From Deltaproteobacteria bacterium (GTDB taxonomy: Bacteria; Chloroflexota; Dehalococcoidia; Dehalococcoidales; BS750m-G39): DNA of 15,297 bases. Shown one piece after another: positions 1-4,938 of the stretch. The stretch spans positions 1 to 15,297 of the forward strand of contig JABMRW010000005.1 of assembly GCA_013202445.1 (NCBI GenBank). The letters are read 5' to 3'. The position numbers and the translations under genes were made by a program. Each line of letters opens with the position of its first letter. Positions within the stretch are counted from its first letter, which is position 1. The notes beneath the pieces were generated by a model that worked only from the letters and a program-made list of their open reading frames with translations, was not told the DNA's origin and did no database searches.

Positions 1-627
1 CTAGACGAGGGGGCTTCCGATAAGCTTTGTGCTGAGTTAGGCGACCTCCTGATGCAGATTGTCCTCCACAGCCAGATTGCCAGTGAAACCGGGGAATTTG
101 AGATTAGCGATGTGGTTAAGAGTACTAATACCAAGCTCATCCACCGCCACCCCCATATCTTCGGCTCCAAGAAAGTCAGGGATGCCGAGGAGGTGGCGCT
201 TAACTGGGAGGAGCTCAAAGGGGAGGAGAGAGCGCCCGATGCCTCTATGCTGGAGAGCGTGCCCGGGCAGATGCCGGCCCTGGGCTACAGCCAGGAGATT
301 CAGCGCCGGGTGGCTCACGTTGGCTTTGACTGGAAGGATGTTGACGGCGTTATCGACAAGCTGGCCGAGGAGGTCGGCGAGTTCCAGCAGGCCGGGAGCC
401 GCGAGCGGCAGGCGGAGGAGTTCGGCGACTTGCTCTTTACCCTGGCCAATATCGGCCGCCGGATGGAGATAGACCTAGAGGCGGCGCTGAGAGAGGCCAA
501 CAGGCGCTTCTATAAGCGCTTTACCTGTATGGAGGAGGTCTGCCGTAAGCGGGGGGTAAATTTAGGCGACCTCTCCTTTGATGAGCAGAACGCCCTCTGG
601 GAAGAGGCCAAGAAAAGGACGGAATAG
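1..627 (+). CDS. mazG: MazG-family nucleoside triphosphate pyrophosphohydrolase, C-terminal part (5' end outside window)
   Basis: The reading frame is open from the first base, so the gene starts upstream and 208 residues are visible. MazG enzymes hydrolyse NTPs and dNTPs to NMP and PPi. They clean the nucleotide pool in the cytosol and, in some bacteria, modulate the stringent response. The visible part holds the end of the first MazG domain (ELGDLLMQIVLHSQIA, near residues 12-27). A linker follows, then a second MazG domain from about residue 120. There the acidic metal-binding helices are KLAEEVGEF and EEFGDLLF, giving the EExxE ... ExxD pattern, and the domain ends in the typical helix with ANRRFYKRF. 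The two-domain layout matches the long MazG type of E. coli. A 9-bp GC-rich inverted repeat follows the stop. The family call is secure; the exact substrate is unknown. Confidence 0.93.
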   Translation, partial: LDEGASDKLCAELGDLLMQIVLHSQIASETGEFEISDVVKSTNTKLIHRHPHIFGSKKVRDAEEVALNWEELKGEERAPDASMLESVPGQMPALGYSQEIQRRVAHVGFDWKDVDGVIDKLAEEVGEFQQAGSRERQAEEFGDLLFTLANIGRRMEIDLEAALREANRRFYKRFTCMEEVCRKRGVNLGDLSFDEQNALWEEAKKRTE

Positions 628-631
628 GCGG

Positions 632-666
632 TCGGGGCGGGGATTTTAATCTCTCCACCGCCCCGA
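632..666. terminator. GC-rich inverted repeat between convergent genes, possible bidirectional terminator
   Basis: TCGGGGCGG at 632-640 pairs perfectly with CCGCCCCGA at 658-666, and GGA/TCC can extend the stem inward. It lies between the stops of mazG (+) and the transporter gene (-), where a shared terminator would be expected. Neither strand has a T-tract after the stem, so intrinsic termination is not assured. Confidence 0.4.
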
Positions 667-703
667 ACCTTAGGGACTAACTTAAACTAAGCCCTCTCTA
701 CCC

Positions 704-1255
704 TTAAAAAGGCAGGACCTTACGGTCTGACATATCGTTTATCAGTATCGCCGCCGAGTCATACCAGGCGATTAGAGCCACCAGAATCCCCAGGTAGCCT
801 CCGGCCAGCTTAAAGCCGGTGCTGAATTCGCCCGCCGCCAGCAAAAAGAAGGTGATGGTGAGCGTGATGAAGAGGATTAAGAGACCCTTAGGCGCTTTGG
901 TAGCGGCGAAGGTGGCGTAAAGGGTGAATAGACCCCAGGCAACCAGAAAAAAGGCTAATCCGGCCGCCGGGACGGCTGCTATTATGCCCGCCGCCTCCAG
1001 GACTATCATCAGTGCCAGCCCCAGCCAGAACGAGCCGAAAGAGGTAAAGCAGGTCGCCCCGAATATATTACCGCTCTTAAATTCCCACATTCCGGCCAGC
1101 ACCTGCGCCAGCCCCCCGTAGAAAAAGGCCATCGGCAGGACGACGCCGATATTGGCCGGGGCGATAATACCCGCGTTTATTATGCTCAGCAGAAATGTGG
1201 TCAGGGCGAACGCCCCCAGTCCCAGAGCCCCCGGATTAGCTATTTTTTCAGACAT
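704..1255 (-). CDS. GPR1/FUN34/YaaH (SatP) family acetate/succinate transporter
   Basis: This is a 183-residue, very hydrophobic protein with about six membrane helices, close to the roughly 188 residues of E. coli SatP. The N-terminal family signature is visible as ANPGALGLGAFALTT (residues 6-20 or so, compare NPAPLGL). Other family features are FYGGLAQVLAGMWEFKSGN and the GSFWLGLAL segment. Characterised members are channel-like carriers of acetate and succinate in the cytoplasmic membrane. The ATG at 1253-1255 is chosen because AAGGAGG lies 8 nt upstream; a TTG two codons earlier is only 2 nt from that site. tRNA-Pro lies 73 bp upstream on the same strand, so transcription may continue from the tRNA. 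The substrate is inferred from the family only. Confidence 0.9.
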   Translation of the reverse strand: MSEKIANPGALGLGAFALTTFLLSIINAGIIAPANIGVVLPMAFFYGGLAQVLAGMWEFKSGNIFGATCFTSFGSFWLGLALMIVLEAAGIIAAVPAAGLAFFLVAWGLFTLYATFAATKAPKGLLILFITLTITFFLLAAGEFSTGFKLAGGYLGILVALIAWYDSAAILINDMSDRKVLPF

Positions 1256-1272
1256 GCACAATTCCTCCTTCT

Positions 1273-1302
1273 ATTTTATTTTTGTGCTATAATGAACGTC
1301 AA
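1273..1302 (-). promoter_or_regulatory. Possible promoter for the SatP-family gene
   Basis: On the minus strand TTGACG (1297-1302) is followed after 18 nt by TAAAAT (1273-1278). The predicted start of transcription would fall inside or just before the ribosome site, leaving a very short leader, so the gene may instead depend on read-through from tRNA-Pro. Confidence 0.3.
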
Positions 1303-1328
1303 TCAGCGGCAGAAAGGCCGTAAAGAAA

Positions 1329-1403
1329 TCGGGGCGAGTGGATTCGAACCACCGACCTCAGCGTCCCGAACGCTGCGCGCTAACCGGACTGCGCTACGCC
1401 CCG
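1329..1403 (-). tRNA. tRNA-Pro (anticodon CGG)
   Basis: The minus strand folds into a complete cloverleaf. The acceptor stem CGGGGCG pairs with CGCCCCG, the D stem is GCGC/GCGC, and the anticodon stem CAGCG/CGCTG closes the loop TTCGGGA. The T arm is GGTGG-TTCGAAT-CCACT with one G-T wobble. The loop gives anticodon CGG, reading CCG proline codons. The discriminator is A and no CCA is encoded, so CCA must be added by nucleotidyltransferase. Confidence 0.96.
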
Positions 1404-1411
1404 CGGATACT

Positions 1412-1440
1412 ATTATAGGCAAAATTAGTTTTGATTGCAA
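1412..1440 (-). promoter_or_regulatory. Promoter of tRNA-Pro
   Basis: On the minus strand TTGCAA (1435-1440) is followed after exactly 17 nt by a consensus TATAAT (1412-1417). Transcription would start 1-3 nt before the mature tRNA 5' end. The -35 box ends 3 bp before the start codon of the divergent phosphoglycerate-mutase-family gene. Confidence 0.8.
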
Positions 1441-1443
1441 AAA

Positions 1444-2637
1444 ATGAAATACTGCGTTTTGATAGTTGACGGCGCCGCCGGCCTGCCGATACCCCAGCGG
1501 GGAGGCAAGACCTGCCTGGAGTTGGCCGATACCCCCAACCTCGATGCCTTGGCCGGTGAGGGTGAGGTGGGGCTGGTGCGCACCGTGCCGCCGGGTATGG
1601 AGCCCTCCAGCGCCTGCGCCTGCATGTCGGTGCTGGGCTACGACCCCAAAGTTTACTACAAGGGACGGAGCGCCATCGAGGCCCGGAGTATGAATATTCC
1701 TATCGGGGAGGGGGAGGTCGTTTTCCGCTGCAACCTGGTGGCCATCCGTGACGGCAAGATGTGGAGCTACAGCGCCGGCTACATCAGCACCGAAGAGGCC
1801 AGAAAGCTCATCGCCGCCCTGAATGAGAGCCTGGACGACGATAATATTCACTTCTATCCCGGCGTCAGCTACCGGCATATACTAAAGCTAAAGGGGCATG
1901 CGGACGCCCTCCTGGCCAGCTGTACCCCGCCCCACGATATTCCCGATAAACCGATAGATAGCTTCCTGCCCAGGGGTAAGGGCAGCCAGATCCTGCGCGA
2001 CCTGATGGGGCATTCGGAGGGGGTGCTGCGCTACCACCCGGTGAACGAGAAGCGGCGGTCGCGCGGCGACATCCCGGCGACCACCATCTGGCTCTTCTGG
2101 GGCAGCGGCCGGGTGCCGGATATGCCCCGGTTCGAGGAGGTCTATGGCTTAAGCGCTGCTCTCACCTCCGGGGTTGACCTGCTCAAAGGCCTGGCCAAGA
2201 TGGTGGGGATGGAGGTGCTGGCTCTAGATGGAGTGACCGACGGCCTGGACAACGACTTCGCCGCTCAGGCCGAGGGCGCCCTGGAGGCGCTCGAGGAGAA
2301 TGACCTGGCGGTTATTCACATCGAGGCGCCCGATGAGGCGGCCCACGCCGGCTCGGTTGATGATAAGATTGAGGCTATCCACCGGATAGACAGGGAGGTT
2401 GTAGGTCGCTTACGCTCGGCGGGCAACCTGCGCCTGCTGATTATGCCCGACCACCCCACCCCGATTAAGAGCCGCACCCACAGCCTGGAGCCGGTGCCCT
2501 TTCTATTGTGGGGGGAGGGCTTCAGCCCCAACGGGGCTAAAAACTTTAGCGAAATTGAGGCCAAAGGGACTGGCCTTTTTATTGAGGATGGGTATAAAAT
2601 AATGGGTAAGCTTATTGGAGAAAAAAGGGGGGATTAG
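1444..2637 (+). CDS. apgM: Archaeal-type cofactor-independent phosphoglycerate mutase family protein; possible homoserine kinase
   Basis: This 397-residue protein belongs to the alkaline-phosphatase superfamily branch of archaeal-type iPGM. Visible motifs are the N-terminal metal Asp (VLIVDGAAG, D9), DTPNLD at 29-34 and the nucleophile region PSSACACMSVLGYDP (S56 as likely nucleophile). Later come HIEAPDEAAHAG and MPDHPTP with the C-terminal metal ligands. An iPGM would interconvert 2- and 3-phosphoglycerate. The close relative TIGR02535 is a proposed homoserine kinase of threonine synthesis. Two observations favour that here: lysC follows 197 bp downstream, and the usual GSD around the nucleophile is SSA. 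The ATG at 1444 begins the conserved core; an in-frame TTG at 1435 lies in the tRNA promoter. No Shine-Dalgarno site is visible. The family is certain; the choice between functions is open. Confidence 0.88.
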   Translation: MKYCVLIVDGAAGLPIPQRGGKTCLELADTPNLDALAGEGEVGLVRTVPPGMEPSSACACMSVLGYDPKVYYKGRSAIEARSMNIPIGEGEVVFRCNLVAIRDGKMWSYSAGYISTEEARKLIAALNESLDDDNIHFYPGVSYRHILKLKGHADALLASCTPPHDIPDKPIDSFLPRGKGSQILRDLMGHSEGVLRYHPVNEKRRSRGDIPATTIWLFWGSGRVPDMPRFEEVYGLSAALTSGVDLLKGLAKMVGMEVLALDGVTDGLDNDFAAQAEGALEALEENDLAVIHIEAPDEAAHAGSVDDKIEAIHRIDREVVGRLRSAGNLRLLIMPDHPTPIKSRTHSLEPVPFLLWGEGFSPNGAKNFSEIEAKGTGLFIEDGYKIMGKLIGEKRGD

Positions 2638-2824
2638 GCTGGTTTTTAGAAAGCATTTTCTTTCCCACCCTCCCACCCTATAGAGGTTAGACCTCTTTGA
2701 TACCCTTTAAACCGGGTGGGAGAAAGGGTTGTATTTCTAATATCCCCCGCTGGGGTGGTGGAGCAGAGTTTAAGAGGGTAGAGCCCTTTTGGGCGGGTGG
2801 GAAAAGATATAAAACGGGGTGGGG
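2638..2824 (+). repeat. Interspersed G4/hairpin repeat element, copy A
   Basis: This element fills almost the whole spacer between the apgM-like gene and lysC. It starts with GGTTTTTAGAA and continues to a C-rich block at 2664-2678 (CCC-A-CCC-T-CCC-A-CCC). A hairpin follows, AGAGGT-TAG-ACCTCT at 2682-2696. The second half has a small imperfect hairpin GGGT-AGA-GCCC (2776-2786), TTTTGGGCGGGTGGG (2787-2801) and the terminus TATAAAACGGGG (2808-2819). The block at 2657-2674 is inverted relative to 2791-2806. It is most similar to copy B4 at 9834-10000. Confidence 0.8.
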
Positions 2825-2834
2825 TTAAGAACTA

Positions 2835-4049
2835 ATGGCTATAGTTGTACAGAAATACGGCGGCAGCTCGGTGGGGAATGCCGAGAAGATAAAGAATGTG
2901 GCTAAACGCATCGCCGCCGCCAAAGATAAGGGCAACGAGGTGGTGGCCGTCGTCTCGGCGATGGGGGACACCACCGACGAGCTGGTTGAGCTGGCCTATT
3001 CGGTGACCGACCTGCCCAGCGAGCGTGAGTTCGACGTTCTGCTCTCCACCGGCGAGATTGTCTCCAGCACCCTGCTGGCCATGGCGCTGCGGGCGATGGG
3101 CTATGAGGCCATCAGCCTATCCGGCGCCCAGGCCGGGATAAGGACCGATGCCGCCTACAGCCGGGCGCGAATCGTGGGGGTTGACCCGGAGAGGATAGTC
3201 AAGGAGCTGGACAAGGGGCGCATCGTCATCGTGGCCGGCTTCCAGGGAGTTACCGAGGAGATGGATACCACCACCCTGGGGCGGGGCGGCTCCGATACCA
3301 CCGCCGTGGCCCTGGCGGTGGGCCTGGGAGCTGAAATCTGCCAGATATACACCGACGTCGAGGGGGTCTATACCGCCGACCCGCGGCTTGTCCCCGAAGC
3401 TAAAAAGCTGGCCGAGATTGGCTACGAGGAGATGCTGGAGTTGGCCAGCTACGGAGCCAAGGTGATGCACCCCAGGGCGGTGGAGCTGGGTGAGCTGTTC
3501 AACATGCCGATTATGGTTGCCTCCAGCTTTACCGATAGTCCGGGTACACTAATTCATGGAGGGGAAGCTATGGAAGTGCGCAATAAGGTGACCAGTATCG
3601 CTCATGACCTGGATGTGGCCAAGATAACCGTGGTCGGCGTGCCCGACCGGCCGGGTATCGCCGCCACTATCTTCGAGCCCTTAGCCAAAGCCAATATCAG
3701 TATAGATACTATCGTGCAGAACGCCAGTATCAAGAATATCACCGATTTAACCTTTACCGTGGCTAAAAGCCAGCTGCGTAAGGCCATGGAGGTGGTTAAA
3801 CCTATAGCCCAATCAATCGGCGCCGGGGACTGCGTCAGCGACGCCAAGCTGGGCAAGGTGAGCATCATCGGCACCGGCATGCAGAATACCCCCGGTTTTG
3901 CCGCCCGGATGTTTTCCGCCCTCAGTGAAAAGGGGATTAACATCCAGCTTATCTCCACCTCGGAGATAAGAATCACCTGTATCATCGATGAGGAAGGGGT
4001 TAAAGACGCCGTCAAAGCCCTGCACCGCGCCTTTGAGCTGGAAGAATAA
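2835..4049 (+). CDS. lysC: Aspartate kinase (aspartokinase)
   Basis: This 404-residue cytosolic enzyme phosphorylates aspartate, the first step toward lysine, threonine, methionine and diaminopimelate. The kinase domain carries KYGGSSVG at 7-14, STGEIVSS at 71-78, GRGGSDTTA at 149-157, YTDVEGVYTADPR at 172-184 and ASYGAKVMHPRAVE at 204-217. Two ACT domains follow. The first begins at about 262 (ITVVGVPDRPGIAA) and the second at about 342 (KVSIIGTGMQNTPGFAA), so feedback control by lysine and/or threonine is expected. Length and layout match the monofunctional alpha/beta type of Bacillus and Corynebacterium. The start ATG has only a G-rich stretch upstream, contributed by repeat copy A. An internal ribosome site and start at codon 246 are listed separately. 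Confidence 0.96.
   Translation: MAIVVQKYGGSSVGNAEKIKNVAKRIAAAKDKGNEVVAVVSAMGDTTDELVELAYSVTDLPSEREFDVLLSTGEIVSSTLLAMALRAMGYEAISLSGAQAGIRTDAAYSRARIVGVDPERIVKELDKGRIVIVAGFQGVTEEMDTTTLGRGGSDTTAVALAVGLGAEICQIYTDVEGVYTADPRLVPEAKKLAEIGYEEMLELASYGAKVMHPRAVELGELFNMPIMVASSFTDSPGTLIHGGEAMEVRNKVTSIAHDLDVAKITVVGVPDRPGIAATIFEPLAKANISIDTIVQNASIKNITDLTFTVAKSQLRKAMEVVKPIAQSIGAGDCVSDAKLGKVSIIGTGMQNTPGFAARMFSALSEKGINIQLISTSEIRITCIIDEEGVKDAVKALHRAFELEE
3558..4049 (+). CDS. lysC: Aspartokinase beta (regulatory) subunit from an internal start in lysC, with its ribosome site
   Basis: Inside lysC a strong ribosome site GGAGGGG (3558-3564) lies 5 nt before an in-frame ATG at 3570-3572, which is codon 246. Translation from it would give a 159-residue protein with only the two ACT domains. 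This matches the known beta subunits of the alpha2beta2 aspartokinases of B. subtilis and C. glutamicum, which arise from internal starts at the same point, just before the first ACT domain. The C. glutamicum subunit also starts with Met-Glu a short way before the ACT strand. The site and frame are seen directly; use in vivo is inferred. Confidence 0.6.
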   Translation, partial: GGEAMEVRNKVTSIAHDLDVAKITVVGVPDRPGIAATIFEPLAKANISIDTIVQNASIKNITDLTFTVAKSQLRKAMEVVKPIAQSIGAGDCVSDAKLGKVSIIGTGMQNTPGFAARMFSALSEKGINIQLISTSEIRITCIIDEEGVKDAVKALHRAFELEE

Positions 4050-4093
4050 TTTAGCCGCATGGAGAAATAGTTTTACCCCACTCGTGAATTAGC

Positions 4094-4122
4094 TTGTCAT
4101 GCCGCTGTGTCTGGGTTAAAAT
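4094..4122 (+). promoter_or_regulatory. Promoter of the TPR-gyrA operon
   Basis: TTGTCA (4094-4099) is separated by 17 nt from TAAAAT (4117-4122). Transcription would start near 4129, about 26 nt before the ATG of the TPR gene. The segment between the lysC stop at 4049 and this promoter shows no hairpin with a T-tract, so lysC transcripts may also enter the operon. Confidence 0.65.
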
Positions 4123-4154
4123 ACTATATTCTGGACTAATTTCAGGGGATCCCG

Positions 4155-4922
4155 ATGGCCTATCAGGAAGAGGAACAGGTAAGGCTGAGGCGGCAGCGTA
4201 GCAAGCAGGCTATTGCCCTGGCTATGCAGGGGCGGTGGCGGGAGGCGGTGGCGGCCAACCAAGAGATAATAGCCAGCTTTTCTCATGATGTTGACGCCTA
4301 TAACCGCTTGGGCAGAGCCTACATAGAGCTGGGGGATTACGCCCAGGCTAAAGAGGCCTACGAGCGGGCTATTGAATTTGACCCCTATAATGTCATCGCC
4401 CAGAAGAACCTGCGCCGCTTACCCTATCTGGGGGAGGCCGGCTCGGAGGCTGATTCCGACCGGGTGGAGCCCCATCTTTTCATTGAGGAGACCGGCAAGG
4501 CGGGGGTGGTAAGCCTCTCCCGGCTGGCGCCGCCGGCGATACTGGCCAGGATGGCCGCCGGCAATAAGGTATATTTGAAGAGGGACGGGTCCGGTTTAGC
4601 CGTGGCCAACGCCCGTGGTGAGTACCTGGGGCAGGTTGAGTTCAGGCACGCCCAGAGGCTTATCAGGCTGATGGAGGGGGGTAACCAGTATGCCGCCGCT
4701 ATCATCAGCGCCGCTGAGGACCGGGTGCTGGTTATTATCCGGGAGGCGTATCAGGACCCGGCTCAGGCGGGGCAGCTTTCCTTTCCGCCGAGGGGGGGAG
4801 AGAGCCTGCGTCCTTATGGTAGCGAGAAGATGCTGAGGCGTGAGCTGGAGCATATCGAGACCGAGGCTGAAGAGCCGGTGGAGAAGAAGGCCGGGGACGA
4901 GGGTGGCGATACTGAGGAGTAG
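4155..4922 (+). CDS. TPR-repeat protein with an uncharacterised C-terminal domain, gyrA operon
   Basis: This is a 255-residue soluble protein with no signal peptide. Residues about 15-80 form tetratricopeptide helices; AYNRLGRAYIELGDYAQAKEA and YERAIEFDPYNVIAQKNL are clear TPR consensus segments. TPRs usually bind partner proteins. A beta-rich part follows at about 130-195 (GNKVYLKRDGSGLAVANARG ... YLGQVEFRHAQRLIRLMEGG). It recalls the HIRAN domain pattern, with a G-x-LG-V strand and a following helix, but I rate that weak. The C-terminal 40 residues are highly charged, mainly Glu/Asp/Lys, and probably disordered. AGGGG (4144-4148) serves as ribosome site. The gene ends 16 bp before gyrA and its stop overlaps the gyrA ribosome site, so the two are co-transcribed. 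A role near gyrase is only inferred from position. Confidence 0.85.
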   Translation: MAYQEEEQVRLRRQRSKQAIALAMQGRWREAVAANQEIIASFSHDVDAYNRLGRAYIELGDYAQAKEAYERAIEFDPYNVIAQKNLRRLPYLGEAGSEADSDRVEPHLFIEETGKAGVVSLSRLAPPAILARMAAGNKVYLKRDGSGLAVANARGEYLGQVEFRHAQRLIRLMEGGNQYAAAIISAAEDRVLVIIREAYQDPAQAGQLSFPPRGGESLRPYGSEKMLRRELEHIETEAEEPVEKKAGDEGGDTEE

Positions 4923-4938
4923 GAGGTTTTAACCAGCT

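Noticed and set aside
1285..1293. Plus-strand TGCTATAAT as the main promoter of the apgM-like gene
   Set aside because: No -35 box at the right distance, and the leader of about 150 nt would run antisense through tRNA-Pro. Kept only as a possibility in the findings.
1303..1878. Minus-strand open frame across tRNA-Pro and the 5' part of the apgM-like gene
   Set aside because: It runs through a complete tRNA and antisense to a conserved enzyme; its composition reflects high-GC antisense frames.
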